A DNA stretch of 64,000 nucleotides, taken from assembly GCF_018069875.1 (NCBI RefSeq), contig NZ_JAGQDF010000003.1, positions 1 to 64,000 on the forward strand. The letters are read 5' to 3'. Source of the DNA: Ideonella alba. GTDB lineage: Bacteria; Pseudomonadota; Gammaproteobacteria; Burkholderiales; Burkholderiaceae_C. The translations under genes and the position numbers were made by a program. Positions 8,198 through 18,642 of the stretch are shown one piece after another (positions within the stretch are counted from its first letter, which is position 1; each line of letters opens with the position of its first letter). A model generated the notes under the pieces. That model was not told the DNA's origin and did not search any database. It worked only from the letters and a program-made list of their open reading frames with translations.

Positions 8198-9744
8198 TGC
8201 CTCTCTTGCGACGAGAGTTCTGGGGAGCGATACGCTCCCCGCTTTTTTTCGGGCTCGCCCTGACCGCCATGTCCAGCTTTGCCCAAGCGCCCGCGGCCAC
8301 GCCGCAATGGCGCCCCGCCTTCCACTACACGCCGCAGGCGATGTGGATGAATGATCCCAACGGCCTGGTCTTCCACCGGGGCGTCTACCACCTGTTCTAC
8401 CAGTACCACCCGCACAGCGCCGTGTGGGGGCCGATGCACTGGGGCCACGCCACCAGCACCGACCTGCTGCGCTGGCAGGAGCAGCCGGTGGCGCTGGCGC
8501 CCGATGCACTGGGCATGGTCTTCTCGGGCAGCGCGGTGGTCGACGCCGACAACCGCAGCGGCCTGGGCCCCGCTGGCAGTCAGCCGCTGGTAGCCGCCTT
8601 CACCCACCACGCGATGGACGCCGACCGCGCCGGTGGCATCACCCACGAACGGCAGAGCCTGGCCTTCAGCCTCGACGGCGGCCTGACCTGGACCCCCTAC
8701 GCCGGCAATCCGGTGCTGCCCAACCCGGGCCGCAAGGACTTCCGCGACCCCAAGCTGCGCTGGCTGCCTGAACGCCAGCGCTGGCTGATGGCGCTGGCCT
8801 GTGGCGATCGCATCTGCTTCTACAGCGCGGCCGATCTCAGGCACTGGACACTGGAGAGCGAGTTCGGCGCCGGACTCGGCGCCCATGGCGGCGTCTGGGA
8901 ATGCCCGGACCTGTTTCCGCTCCCCGGACCCGACGGTCGCACGCGCTGGGTGCTGCTGGTCAGTCTGACACCGGGCGGTCCCAACGGCGGCTCGGCCACC
9001 CAGTATTTCATCGGCCAGTTCGATGGCCACCGCTTCACACCGGACGACACCCAGGTGCGCTGGCTGGACTTTGGCCCTGACAACTACGCTGGCGTGACCT
9101 GGTCGGGCGTCGAGGACCGAGCCCTCTTCATCGGCTGGATGAGCAACTGGCAGTACGCCACCCAGGTGCCCACCGCGCCCTGGCGCAGCGCGATGACCAT
9201 GCCGCGCGAGCTGGTGCTGCGCACCGGCGCGGGTGGACAGCTGCTGCTGGCCTCGCAGCCGGCGCGCGAGCTGCAGGCTCTGGTGCAGACGCCCCTGCTG
9301 GACCTGGGCGCGCAGCGGCTGAACGCGCCACTGGACCTGTCGGCGGCACTGGCTGGCGCTGACGGCCGCTTTCTGCTGACGCTGTCGACCCCGGCGCTGC
9401 AGGGCTTCACGCTGAGCATGGGCAACGACGCTGGCGAGCAGCTGCGTCTGGGCTACGACGCGCAGGCCCAGCGCTGGTGGATCGACCGTCGCGCCAGCGG
9501 CGAAGTGGATTTCCACCGCAGCTTCGCCGCCCAGCACAGCGCGCCGCGCCTGGTCGACGGCGGCGCCAGCCACCTGGCACTGTGGTTCGACCACGGCGTG
9601 GTGGAGCTCTTCGCCGACGACGGCCTGAGCGTCATGACCAGCCTGCACTTCAACCGCCAGCCCTGGCGCCAGGGCGTGCTGCAGGCCGAGCTGCCGATGG
9701 CCGTAGACAGCCTGCGCATCCAGCCGCTGCGCGACCCGCGCTGA
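8197..9744 (+). CDS. Secreted GH32 family beta-fructosidase (levanase, exo-inulinase or sucrose hydrolase)
   Basis: 515 residues from ATG 8197, which overlaps the halogenase stop codon. Residues 1-31 form a good signal peptide (hydrophobic SPLFFGLALTAM, cleavage near SFAQA). The three acidic GH32 motifs are all present: WMNDPNG (nucleophile D53), FRDPK (D184) and ECPD (acid/base E235). The rest is the five-bladed propeller followed by the C-terminal beta-sandwich. It would release fructose from sucrose, levan, inulin or raffinose in the periplasm or outside. An intrinsic-terminator-like hairpin lies inside the signal-peptide codons. A shorter start at ATG 8269 would avoid it but lose the signal peptide. 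Confidence 0.9.
   Translation: MPLLRREFWGAIRSPLFFGLALTAMSSFAQAPAATPQWRPAFHYTPQAMWMNDPNGLVFHRGVYHLFYQYHPHSAVWGPMHWGHATSTDLLRWQEQPVALAPDALGMVFSGSAVVDADNRSGLGPAGSQPLVAAFTHHAMDADRAGGITHERQSLAFSLDGGLTWTPYAGNPVLPNPGRKDFRDPKLRWLPERQRWLMALACGDRICFYSAADLRHWTLESEFGAGLGAHGGVWECPDLFPLPGPDGRTRWVLLVSLTPGGPNGGSATQYFIGQFDGHRFTPDDTQVRWLDFGPDNYAGVTWSGVEDRALFIGWMSNWQYATQVPTAPWRSAMTMPRELVLRTGAGGQLLLASQPARELQALVQTPLLDLGAQRLNAPLDLSAALAGADGRFLLTLSTPALQGFTLSMGNDAGEQLRLGYDAQAQRWWIDRRASGEVDFHRSFAAQHSAPRLVDGGASHLALWFDHGVVELFADDGLSVMTSLHFNRQPWRQGVLQAELPMAVDSLRIQPLRDPR
8222..8249 (+). terminator. Intrinsic-terminator-like hairpin inside the GH32 signal-peptide coding region
   Basis: GGGGAGCG at 8222-8229 pairs with CGCTCCCC at 8233-8240 around a 3-base loop. 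GC and seven T residues follow (8243-8249). This has all the parts of a Rho-independent terminator, 25 bases after the halogenase stop. The same bases are in frame for the GH32 signal peptide from ATG 8197. It may terminate most halogenase transcripts, with GH32 expressed by readthrough, or act as an attenuator when ribosomes do not follow. Confidence 0.7.
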
Positions 9745-9762
9745 GGGCTGGCTACGGGGCGA

Positions 9763-11079
9763 TCACTGGCTGGCCAGCGCCCGCGCCTGGCGGTTGGCCT
9801 CGCGCAGCAGCGGGCCGGCGGGCTCGCCGCTGAAGAGGATGCGCTGCATCGCCGAGTCCAGCACCTCGTTGATCTCGGCCGCGTTGGCGACGATGGGCGG
9901 GGCGAAGGTCCTGCCTTGCGCGGTGCTGAGGAAGACCCGCGCATCGGCGCCCAGTCGGCCTTGCGCCTGCAGCGCCACTTCGGCCAGCCCGCGGATGGCT
10001 GGGTACACCACGCCGGCCTGGGCCACCACCTGCTGGCAGGCAGGCGAGCCCAGGTAGTGCACCCACTGCCAGGCTTGCTCGGGATGGCGCGTGCCCTTCC
10101 AGATGGCGTGGCCGATGCCGCCCATCATGCTGGCGCGCTGACCGCTGGGGCCCACCGGCAGTGGCACCCAGGCGTGCGGGAACTTCAGCTGCCGGGCCAT
10201 CTGCCCGGTCATCCAGGCGCCGATCGGCACCACGGCCACGCGGCCCATCGAGAACAGCGTCTCGGCCCCCAGGCGACCGAGCTGCTGCGGTGTGGCCGAG
10301 ATGCCGCGGCGCGGCAGGCCCGCCAGCCAGTCCAGGGTCTCGGCCAGGCCCGGGTCGTCGTAGTGCAGGGCGGGCGACCAGGGCGCGTCCTGGTAGCGCC
10401 AGCCGTTGGAGACGGCGAAGTGGCTCCACTCGGTCTGACCCATCATGCCGCCGGAGGCCGGTGTCTGGTAGCCAAAGACCTTGACGCGGCGCTTGTCGAA
10501 GGCCGGGTCCAGCGCGTCGCGGTCAGCCTCGTCACGGCTCAGGCGGGCGATCAGGCGGCCAAAGCTGCCGCCATCGCGGGGATTCCAGTCCAGCCGTTGC
10601 AGCGCTTCATCGGTGATGCCGGCGCGGCGTGTCATGTCCAGGTTGACCAGCAGCGCCACGGTGTCCCAGTCGGCCGGCAGCGCGTATTGGCGGCCCTGGC
10701 GCGACCAGTTGTCGTACAGGCCGGGCAGGTAGGACGCCGGGTCCACACGGTCGCGCCGCACCTGAGGCGCGATGTCAAGCAGCACCCCGTTGTCGACCTG
10801 TTCGGGAAACTTGCTCAGGTGATTGGCAAAGACATCCGGCGCGGTGTTGGCGATGAAGCCGGTGGACAGGCTGCTCCAGTAGTCGTCCCAGCCCTGCTGC
10901 TGCACCCGCACCTGCACGCCGGGGTGCAGGCGCTCGAAGTCTCGCGCGCACTGCTGGTACATCGGGCGCTGACTGGCGTCCCACAGCAGGTGGCGCAGCG
11001 TCACCGGCGGTGCCGCGCTGGCGGTGCTGGCCAGGGCGGCAAGAAAGAGCGTGGTCAGGGCCTGTCGTGCGCGCATCAT
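9763..11079 (-). CDS. Carbohydrate ABC transporter substrate-binding protein
   Basis: 438 residues from ATG 11079; an in-frame GTG at 11097 would overlap the permease gene. A signal peptide (MMRARQALTTLFLAALASTASA) directs it to the periplasm. The fold type is that of family 1 sugar-binding proteins: an early FERLHPGVQVRVQ, then DVFANHLSKFPEQ, then an aromatic-rich sugar site (GGMMGQTEWSHFAV). It is the last gene of a three-gene operon with two permeases on the same strand. The alpha-galactosidase and Leloir genes across the promoter suggest melibiose, raffinose or another alpha-galactoside as ligand; that is inference. Confidence 0.9.
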   Translation of the reverse strand: MMRARQALTTLFLAALASTASAAPPVTLRHLLWDASQRPMYQQCARDFERLHPGVQVRVQQQGWDDYWSSLSTGFIANTAPDVFANHLSKFPEQVDNGVLLDIAPQVRRDRVDPASYLPGLYDNWSRQGRQYALPADWDTVALLVNLDMTRRAGITDEALQRLDWNPRDGGSFGRLIARLSRDEADRDALDPAFDKRRVKVFGYQTPASGGMMGQTEWSHFAVSNGWRYQDAPWSPALHYDDPGLAETLDWLAGLPRRGISATPQQLGRLGAETLFSMGRVAVVPIGAWMTGQMARQLKFPHAWVPLPVGPSGQRASMMGGIGHAIWKGTRHPEQAWQWVHYLGSPACQQVVAQAGVVYPAIRGLAEVALQAQGRLGADARVFLSTAQGRTFAPPIVANAAEINEVLDSAMQRILFSGEPAGPLLREANRQARALASQ

Positions 11080-11086
11080 GGGGCTC

Positions 11087-11992
11087 TCATCGACCACCGC
11101 TGAACTGCACCGACTCCACCACCCGCCGCCCGAAGGCCAGCAGCAGCACCAGCGTCGGCAGCACCGTGATCGCGCTGGCGGCCATCAGGCCGGACCAGTC
11201 GATCTGGCCTTGCGGCGTCTGCGACTTGAAAGCCTGCAGTGCCACCGGCAGCACCTGCATGTCCTCGCCCGGCGAGACCACGAAGGGCCAGAAGAACTCG
11301 TTCCAGGCACCGATGCCGGTGAGCATGGCGATGGTGGCCAGCGGGGTGGTGGACAGCGGCAGCACGATGCGGCGGAAGATGTAGAAGTGCGAGGCGCCAT
11401 CCAGCAGCGCTGCCTCCTCCAGGTCACGCGGCACCGACAGGAAGAACTGCCGCAGGAAAAAGATCGAGAAGCCCGACATCAGCGCGAACGGCGCCACCAT
11501 GCCGGCCATCGTGCCCAGCCAGCCCAGGTCGCGGACCAGGATGAAGTTGGGGATGAACAGCACCACGCCCGGCAGCATCATCGAGCCGATGAAGGCGCCG
11601 AAGATCAGCCGGCGCCCGGGGAACTCCAGGCGCGCGAAGGCATAGGCCGCCATCGCGCTGTGGGTGGTCTGCAGGACCACGACCAGCACGGTGAAGAGCA
11701 GCGAGTTCAGCAGGGCGCGGACAAAGTTGACCTCGGCGCCCGAGCCGCCCAGCGCCAGGCTCTGCTCGGCGTCCAGGCCGCCGGCCACGCGCACGAAGTT
11801 GACCAGCGTGGGCTCGCTGGGCCACCAGTCCGCGGCATGCTCGTACAGCGCCTGCGGGTGCTCGACGGCGGTCTTGAGCATCACCAGCAGCGGCGCCACC
11901 GTCAGCGCCAGCATCGCGGCCAGTGCGGCCCAGGCCAGCACCCGGCCTGGGCTGAGGGCGGTGCGGCGCATCGGGGTGGCGGAGGCGTCCAT
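11087..11992 (-). CDS. Carbohydrate ABC transporter permease, MalG type
   Basis: 301 residues with about six membrane helices, the first at about 14-35 (VLAWAALAAMLALTVAPLLVML). The permease EAA motif that contacts the ATPase reads EEAALLDGASHFYIFRRIVLP. It is the second inner-membrane permease of the importer. The start at 11992 lies 3 bases after the stop of the other permease, so the two are almost certainly translated together. The binding-protein gene follows after 7 bases. The last residues (ALVLLLAFGRRVVESVQFSGGR) are typical for MalG-type proteins. Confidence 0.93.
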   Translation of the reverse strand: MDASATPMRRTALSPGRVLAWAALAAMLALTVAPLLVMLKTAVEHPQALYEHAADWWPSEPTLVNFVRVAGGLDAEQSLALGGSGAEVNFVRALLNSLLFTVLVVVLQTTHSAMAAYAFARLEFPGRRLIFGAFIGSMMLPGVVLFIPNFILVRDLGWLGTMAGMVAPFALMSGFSIFFLRQFFLSVPRDLEEAALLDGASHFYIFRRIVLPLSTTPLATIAMLTGIGAWNEFFWPFVVSPGEDMQVLPVALQAFKSQTPQGQIDWSGLMAASAITVLPTLVLLLAFGRRVVESVQFSGGR

Positions 11993-11995
11993 GGG

Positions 11996-12910
11996 TCAGG
12001 CCAGGTCGTTCTGGTCGGCGCGCATCAGGCGCATCTGCAGCACGGTGTAGAGCAGCATCACCGCGCACAGCACCATCGACATCGCCGACGCGTAGCCCAT
12101 CTTCAGGTAACCGAAGGCGTTCTGCACGATGTACAGCACGATGACGCGTGTCGAGTCCTGCGGCCCGCCCTTGGTGGTCACGGCCACGGTGTCGAAGATT
12201 TGCAGCGAGCCGGTGACGCTGGTCACCAGCACGAAGACCATCACCGGGCGCAGCAGCGGCAGCGTGATGCGCCGGAACATCTGCCACTCGCTGGCGCCCT
12301 CCATGGCGGCCGCCTCGTACAGTGAACGCGGGATGTTCTGCAGCCCGGCCAGAAACAGCATGGCCACCAGGCCCATGTGGCGCCAGACATTGACCGCCGC
12401 CACCGTGGCCAGCGCCTGATCGGCCCCCGAGAAGAAGGGCTGGCGATCGCCCCCCAGGCGCTCGATCAGCGCATTGACCGCGCCCAGGGCCGGGTCCAGC
12501 ATCCACAGCCAGACCAGGGCGACCAGCACGTTGCTGAGCAGGTAGGGCAGCAGCACCACCGACTTGACGAACAGCGACCGGGTGAGCCGGTCCATGGCCA
12601 CCGCCAGACCCAGTCCCAGCACCGTCTGCAGCGGGATGTTCATCAGCGCGTAGCCCAGCGACAGCCGCATGCCCTGCCAGAAGCGCTCGTCATGCCACAG
12701 GCGCTGGTAGTTGGCCCAGCCCACGTCGCGCGGCGGACGCAGCAGGTTCCAGTCGGTGAAGCTGATCTCCACCGCGCGCAGCGCCGGCAGCGCGTAGAAC
12801 AGCACAAAGCCCAGCAGGGCCGGCGCGATCATGGCCCAGGCGGTCCAGGCCTCGCGGCCGGGCAGCAGGGTGCGCCAGGCGGGTCGGGCAGGGACATCGG
12901 GCCTTGTCAT
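11996..12910 (-). CDS. Carbohydrate ABC transporter permease, MalF type
   Basis: 304 residues from ATG 12910. Longer in-frame starts exist upstream, but they would run through the palindrome at 12914-12928 and read as non-coding sequence. Six membrane helices are expected; AWAMIAPALLGFVLFYALPAL is the first. The EAA loop reads YEAAAMEGASEWQMFRRITLP. It is the first gene of the minus-strand operon permease, permease, binding protein. The ATPase is encoded divergently at 13078. The operator-like palindrome lies only 4 bases upstream of the start and would also cover the ribosome-binding site. Confidence 0.92.
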   Translation of the reverse strand: MTRPDVPARPAWRTLLPGREAWTAWAMIAPALLGFVLFYALPALRAVEISFTDWNLLRPPRDVGWANYQRLWHDERFWQGMRLSLGYALMNIPLQTVLGLGLAVAMDRLTRSLFVKSVVLLPYLLSNVLVALVWLWMLDPALGAVNALIERLGGDRQPFFSGADQALATVAAVNVWRHMGLVAMLFLAGLQNIPRSLYEAAAMEGASEWQMFRRITLPLLRPVMVFVLVTSVTGSLQIFDTVAVTTKGGPQDSTRVIVLYIVQNAFGYLKMGYASAMSMVLCAVMLLYTVLQMRLMRADQNDLA

Positions 12911-12913
12911 GCC

Positions 12914-12928
12914 GCTAATGTTATTAGC
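12914..12928. promoter_or_regulatory. Palindrome GCTAATGTTATTAGC, candidate operator for the alpha-galactoside locus
   Basis: GCTAAT and ATTAGC are exact inverted repeats with a GTT centre. It lies 4 bases in front of the minus-strand permease start. A related palindrome lies 100 bases away, in front of the divergent ATPase gene. The likely binder is the LacI regulator encoded at 19695-20762 at the end of the gal genes, but no binding is shown by the sequence alone. Confidence 0.5.
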
Positions 12929-13027
12929 ATCGGATTCAGCAGCCATGCGGGACAACCCGCAAACGATCTCAATCAGAGAGAAGAACCTGCAGATTCCAGG
13001 TGGGCCCTGCGGGTTATCACTGGTGAT

Positions 13028-13041
13028 TGATAATATTATCA
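13028..13041. promoter_or_regulatory. Perfect 14-bp palindrome TGATAATATTATCA, candidate operator
   Basis: A perfect AT-rich dyad 37 bases in front of the ATPase start codon, in a region that is otherwise about 70 percent GC. Together with the palindrome at 12914-12928 it frames the divergent promoter of the alpha-galactoside importer. AT-centred dyads differ from the CG-centred operators bound by most LacI proteins, so another regulator type is possible. Confidence 0.55.
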
Positions 13042-13077
13042 GCGTGACAATGCCAAGCGTCACCCTCCGCCCTCACC

Positions 13078-14229
<1,152 letters not shown>

Positions 14230-14246
14230 ACCCACCCCTGTCCACC

Positions 14247-16418
14247 ATGACCTACACCGCCCTGCCTGCCAGTCCGGCCGAGTTCCTCGTGCTGCATGGC
14301 CGCGACAGCTCCCTGGTGATCGAGCACCACGCCGACGAAGGCCCGCTGTGGCGCTACTGGGGTCCGCGCCTGGCCGACGGCGCCACGCCCGGCCTGGCGC
14401 TGCGCGACAGCCGGCCGCTGCCGTCCTTCATGCTGGACCACGACCAGCCGCTGACCGTGATGCCGGGCTTTGGCGTGGGCTGGTTCGGCCAGAGTGCGCT
14501 GCTGGCGCACCGCGGCGGGCGGGACTTCTCGCTGGCCTTCCAGCGCGCCGAGGTGCAATGGCAGACCCCCGGCCGCGCGCTGGCATTGCTGCTGCACGAC
14601 GACACCGCCCGCCTGCAGGCCCGGCTGACGCTGTCGCTTGATGCGCACGACGTGCTGCGTGTGCAGACCACGCTGACCAACCTGGGCGACACGGCGCTGG
14701 AGCTGCAGTGGCTGGCCGCCGCCACGCTGCCGCTGCCGGCCGAGGTGAGCGCGGTGCGCAGCTTCGCCGGCCAGCACAACCACGAGTTCCTGCTGCAGGT
14801 TGACGCGCTGTCGCGCAGCACCTGGCGCCGCGAGAGCCGACGCGGGCGCACCAGCCACGACAACTGGCCCGGCGCGGTCGTCACCACGCCTGGCGCCACT
14901 GAGCACCAGGGCCTGGTCTTCGGCGCCCACCTCGCCTGGTCGGGCAACCACCAGCAAAGCATCGAGTGGCTGCACGATGGCAGCTACCAGTGGCAGCTGG
15001 GCGAGTGGCTGGCGCCGGGCGAGGTCCTGCTGGCGCCGGGTGCGGCGATCAGCACACCGGAGGTGGTGGCCAGCCTGTCCACCGCCGGCCTGAACGGCCT
15101 GGCCGCGAACTTCCACGCCGAGCTGCGTCGCCGCCTGCCCTGGGCCGGCGGCCGCATGACACCGCGGCCGGTGCACCTGAACACCTGGGAGGGCCTTTAC
15201 TTCGACCACCAGCTGCCGGACCTGATGGCCCTGGCCGATGCCGCGGCCGAGGTGGGCGTGGAGCGCTTCGTGCTGGACGACGGCTGGTTCCTGGGCCGCC
15301 ACCATGACCGCGCCGGCCTGGGCGACTGGTGGGCCGATCCCGGCAAGTACCCCGACGGACTGGCCCCGCTGGCACGGCATGTGGTGGCGCGCGGCATGCA
15401 GTTCGGCCTGTGGTTCGAGCCCGAGATGGTCAACCCCGACAGCGAGCTGCACCGCGCCCACCCCGACTGGGCGCTGCAGCTGGATGGCCGGCCGATGCTG
15501 ACCGCGCGCCACCAGCTGGTGCTCGACATCTCGCGGCCCGAGGTGTCGCAGTACCTGTTCGACAAGATGGACGCGCTGCTCAGCGCGCTGCCGATCAGCT
15601 ACATCAAGTGGGACCACAACCGCGACCTGGCCGCGGCCGGCCTGGCCGACGGCCGCCCCGGCTGGCATGTGCAGGTGGGCGCGGCCTATGCGCTGATGCA
15701 GCGCCTGCTGGACCGGCACCCGGCGCTGGAGATCGAGAGTTGTTCCGGCGGCGGCGGCCGCATCGACTTCGGCGTGCTGCGCCACACCCACCGCGTCTGG
15801 ACCAGCGACTGCATCGACGCCGGCTCGCGCGTGTCGATCCAGCGCCACTTCCTGCAGTTCTTTCCGCCCGAGGTGATGGGCGCCCACATCGGCACCGCGC
15901 CGGCGCACTCCACCGGCCGCAGCCAGGCCATGGCCTACCGTGGCGCGGTGGCGCTCAGCGGCCACCTGGGCGTGGAGCTGGACGTGCGGCACCTGGACGC
16001 CGACACCCGCCGCCAGCTGTGCGGCTGGATCGCGCTGTACAAGCAGTGGCGCGACCACATCCACGCCAGCCGCACCTGGCTGGGCGAGGCCGGCGACCAT
16101 GTCGTCTGGCAGCTGCATGGCCAGCCCGGCGGTGATGACTTCCTCTTCATCAGCCTGCGCACCGCGCCCAGCGGCCACCGCTACCAGCGCACCGCCAGGT
16201 TGCCGATGCTGGAGGCTGGCGCCCGCTACCGGCTGCGCGTGGTCACGCCCGACGGCCTGCCTGAAAGCCAGCTCTACTGCGGCAGCGCCCCCTTCTTCGA
16301 CGCCCTGCGCACGCCTGAGGGCGTGGAAATGGACGGCGACTGGCTGCGCCAGGGCGGCCTGCCCTTGCCGCGCAGCCTGGCCGAGACCGGCTTCATCGTC
16401 CACCTGCACAAGTGCTGA
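14247..16418 (+). CDS. Alpha-galactosidase (GH36)
   Basis: 723 residues from ATG 14247, the usual size for bacterial GH36 enzymes. It removes terminal alpha-galactose from melibiose and raffinose-family sugars. Conserved parts run in order: N-terminal beta-sandwich, FVLDDGWFLGRHHD at the start of the barrel, catalytic nucleophile D456 in YIKWDHNRD, SCSGGGGRIDFG, and acid/base D521 in WTSDCIDAG. There is no signal peptide, so it acts in the cytoplasm on sugar brought in by the ABC importer. It lies between the ATPase gene (17 bases) and galT (3 bases), in one operon. Confidence 0.95.
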   Translation: MTYTALPASPAEFLVLHGRDSSLVIEHHADEGPLWRYWGPRLADGATPGLALRDSRPLPSFMLDHDQPLTVMPGFGVGWFGQSALLAHRGGRDFSLAFQRAEVQWQTPGRALALLLHDDTARLQARLTLSLDAHDVLRVQTTLTNLGDTALELQWLAAATLPLPAEVSAVRSFAGQHNHEFLLQVDALSRSTWRRESRRGRTSHDNWPGAVVTTPGATEHQGLVFGAHLAWSGNHQQSIEWLHDGSYQWQLGEWLAPGEVLLAPGAAISTPEVVASLSTAGLNGLAANFHAELRRRLPWAGGRMTPRPVHLNTWEGLYFDHQLPDLMALADAAAEVGVERFVLDDGWFLGRHHDRAGLGDWWADPGKYPDGLAPLARHVVARGMQFGLWFEPEMVNPDSELHRAHPDWALQLDGRPMLTARHQLVLDISRPEVSQYLFDKMDALLSALPISYIKWDHNRDLAAAGLADGRPGWHVQVGAAYALMQRLLDRHPALEIESCSGGGGRIDFGVLRHTHRVWTSDCIDAGSRVSIQRHFLQFFPPEVMGAHIGTAPAHSTGRSQAMAYRGAVALSGHLGVELDVRHLDADTRRQLCGWIALYKQWRDHIHASRTWLGEAGDHVVWQLHGQPGGDDFLFISLRTAPSGHRYQRTARLPMLEAGARYRLRVVTPDGLPESQLYCGSAPFFDALRTPEGVEMDGDWLRQGGLPLPRSLAETGFIVHLHKC

Positions 16419-16421
16419 ACC

Positions 16422-17468
16422 ATGTCTGAGGCCTTTGATCCCGCCGAGCACTCGCACCGGCGCCGCAATCCGCTGACCGGCCAGTGGGTGCTGGTGTCGC
16501 CGCACCGCGCCAAGCGCCCCTGGCAGGGCGCCCAGGAGGCGCTGGCCGAGCAGCGCCCGCCCGCCCACGACCCCGGTTGCTACCTGTGCGCCGGCAACAC
16601 CCGCGTCACCGGTGAGCGCAACCCCGACTACCGCGGTCCCTTCGTCTTCACCAACGATTTCGCTGCGCTGATGGCCGATGCGCCGCCGGCCCCTGAGGCG
16701 GCCGATCCGCTGTTCAGCACCCAGGTGGCGCGCGGCACCAGCCGGGTCATCTGCTTCTCACCAGACCACGGCCGCACGCTGCCCGAGCTGTCAGCCGCCG
16801 AGGTGCGCGCGGTGGTCGACACCTGGTGCGACCAGAGCGCCGAGCTGGGCCAGCGCTGGCGCTGGGTGCAGGTGTTCGAGAACAAGGGCGCGGCCATGGG
16901 CTGCTCCAACCCGCACCCGCATGGCCAGATCTGGGCCTGCGACTTCCTGCCCAACGAAGCCGCCACCGAGGACCGCGAACAGCGCGCCTACCGCGCCACC
17001 CACGGCCGCCCTTTGCTGCTGGACGTGGCCGAGCGCGAGGCCGGCGGCGCGCGCGTCGTGGTGCAGAACGCGCACTGGCTGGCCATCGTGCCCTTCTGGG
17101 CCACCTGGCCCTTCGAGACCCTGCTGCTGCCGCGCTTTGCCGTGCAGCGCCTGCCCGCGCTGACCGACGCGCAGCGCGACGACCTGGCCGCTGCCGTGCG
17201 CGCGCTGACCGCCCGCTACGACAACCTGTTCCAGTGCAGCTTCCCCTACTCGATGGGCTGGCATGGCGCGCCGTTCCAGGATGAGGGCGAACACTGGCAG
17301 CTGCACGCGCACTTCTACCCACCGCTGCTGCGCTCGGCCACGGTGCGCAAGTTCATGGTCGGCTTCGAGATGCTGGCCGAGGCGCAGCGCGACCTGACGC
17401 CCGAGCAGGCGGCCGAACGCCTGCGCGCTGTACCGGCCACGCATTTCCGCGAGGAGGCGCTGCGATGA
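16422..17468 (+). CDS. galT: Galactose-1-phosphate uridylyltransferase
   Basis: 348 residues, as in E. coli GalT. It exchanges UMP between UDP-glucose and galactose 1-phosphate in the Leloir pathway. The active-site His-Pro-His is in [11 protein letters not shown], with the nucleophilic second histidine at residue 167 (166 in E. coli). The early motif [20 protein letters not shown] and the metal-site pair CYLCAGN are also present. The start lies 3 bases after the alpha-galactosidase stop and the end overlaps galK by 4 bases, so the operon is translationally coupled. Confidence 0.96.
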   Translation: MSEAFDPAEHSHRRRNPLTGQWVLVSPHRAKRPWQGAQEALAEQRPPAHDPGCYLCAGNTRVTGERNPDYRGPFVFTNDFAALMADAPPAPEAADPLFSTQVARGTSRVICFSPDHGRTLPELSAAEVRAVVDTWCDQSAELGQRWRWVQVFENKGAAMGCSNPHPHGQIWACDFLPNEAATEDREQRAYRATHGRPLLLDVAEREAGGARVVVQNAHWLAIVPFWATWPFETLLLPRFAVQRLPALTDAQRDDLAAAVRALTARYDNLFQCSFPYSMGWHGAPFQDEGEHWQLHAHFYPPLLRSATVRKFMVGFEMLAEAQRDLTPEQAAERLRAVPATHFREEALR

Positions 17469-18631
17469 GCACACCGCTGCAGCAGCGTGCGCTGGCCAGC
17501 TACTTCGGCGCCTTCGACAGCGCCCCGCAGGTGCTGGTGCAGGCCCCCGGCCGCGTCAACCTGATCGGCGAGCACACCGACTACAACGACGGCTTCGTGC
17601 TGCCCTGCGCGATCGACTTCCACACCGTCATCGCCATCGGACCGCGCACCGACGGCCGAGTGCGCGTGGTCGCCGCCGATTTCGGCCATGCGCTGGATGA
17701 CTTCGCGCTGGGCGACACCATCGCCCACGCCGGGCCGCGCTCGGCCTGGGCCGACTATGTGCGTGGCGCGGTGCAGATGGGCCTGCGCGAGGGCCTGCCG
17801 CTGCGCGGCGCCAACCTGGCGATCGCGGGCGATGTGCCGCAGGGCGCGGGCCTGTCGTCCTCGGCAGCGCTGGAGGTGGCAGTGCTGCAGGCGCTGAAGT
17901 CGCTGCTGGGCACGACCGCGCCCGCGCCGGCGCGCATGGCCCAGCTGGCGCAGGCCGCCGAGAACGACTTCGTCGGCTGCCGCTGCGGCATCATGGACCA
18001 GATGATCTCGGCATGCGGCCAGGCCGGACACGCCTTGCTGATCGACTGCCGCAGCCTGCAGACCCAGGCCGCGCCACTGCCGGACGACTTGGCGGTGATG
18101 ATCGTGCACTCGCGTGTGCGCCGCGGTCTGGTCGACAGCGCCTACAACGAACGCCGCCGGCAGTGTGAGCAGGCCGCCCGCGTGCTGGGCGTCAGCCACC
18201 TGCGCGACGCCACGCTGGCGCAGCTGCTGGCCGCCCATGGCCAGCTGGACGACACGGTGTTCCGGCGCGCCCGCCACATCATCACCGAGAACGCGCGCAC
18301 CCTGGCGGCACACCAGGCGCTCACCCGCGGCGACCTGCCCGAGATGGGTCGGCTGATGGCCGCCTCGCACGCGTCCATGCGCGACGACTTCGAGATCACC
18401 GTGCCGGCCATCGACGCGCTGGTGGCGCTGATGCAGCAGGCGATTGGCGCCGACGGCGGCGCGCGCATGACCGGTGGCGGCTTCGGCGGCTGCTGTGTCG
18501 GCCTGCTGCGCGAGGACCAGGCCGAGCGGGTGGCCGCCGCGATCGAGTCCGGCTACCGCAGCCCGGACGGGGAGCCGCCGCATGTCTGGATCACCCGCGC
18601 CGTCGACGGTGCCGGACCACTGTCCCTCTGA
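17465..18631 (+). CDS. galK: Galactokinase
   Basis: 388 residues, a GHMP-family kinase that makes galactose 1-phosphate from galactose and ATP. The galactokinase signature [19 protein letters not shown] is at about 30-48. The ATP-binding GHMP motif [16 protein letters not shown] is near 126-141. The C-terminal GHMP motif [14 protein letters not shown] closes the active site. Its ATG overlaps the galT stop by 4 bases and galE follows after 11 bases. The order galT-galK-galE behind an alpha-galactosidase indicates full use of released galactose. Confidence 0.96.
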   Translation: MSTPLQQRALASYFGAFDSAPQVLVQAPGRVNLIGEHTDYNDGFVLPCAIDFHTVIAIGPRTDGRVRVVAADFGHALDDFALGDTIAHAGPRSAWADYVRGAVQMGLREGLPLRGANLAIAGDVPQGAGLSSSAALEVAVLQALKSLLGTTAPAPARMAQLAQAAENDFVGCRCGIMDQMISACGQAGHALLIDCRSLQTQAAPLPDDLAVMIVHSRVRRGLVDSAYNERRRQCEQAARVLGVSHLRDATLAQLLAAHGQLDDTVFRRARHIITENARTLAAHQALTRGDLPEMGRLMAASHASMRDDFEITVPAIDALVALMQQAIGADGGARMTGGGFGGCCVGLLREDQAERVAAAIESGYRSPDGEPPHVWITRAVDGAGPLSL

Positions 18632-18642
18632 CCGGGCGCCCC

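Noticed and set aside
11079-11097. A GTG start at 11097 for the sugar-binding protein
   Set aside because: It would overlap the permease gene and put MVDESP before a signal peptide that begins well at 11079.
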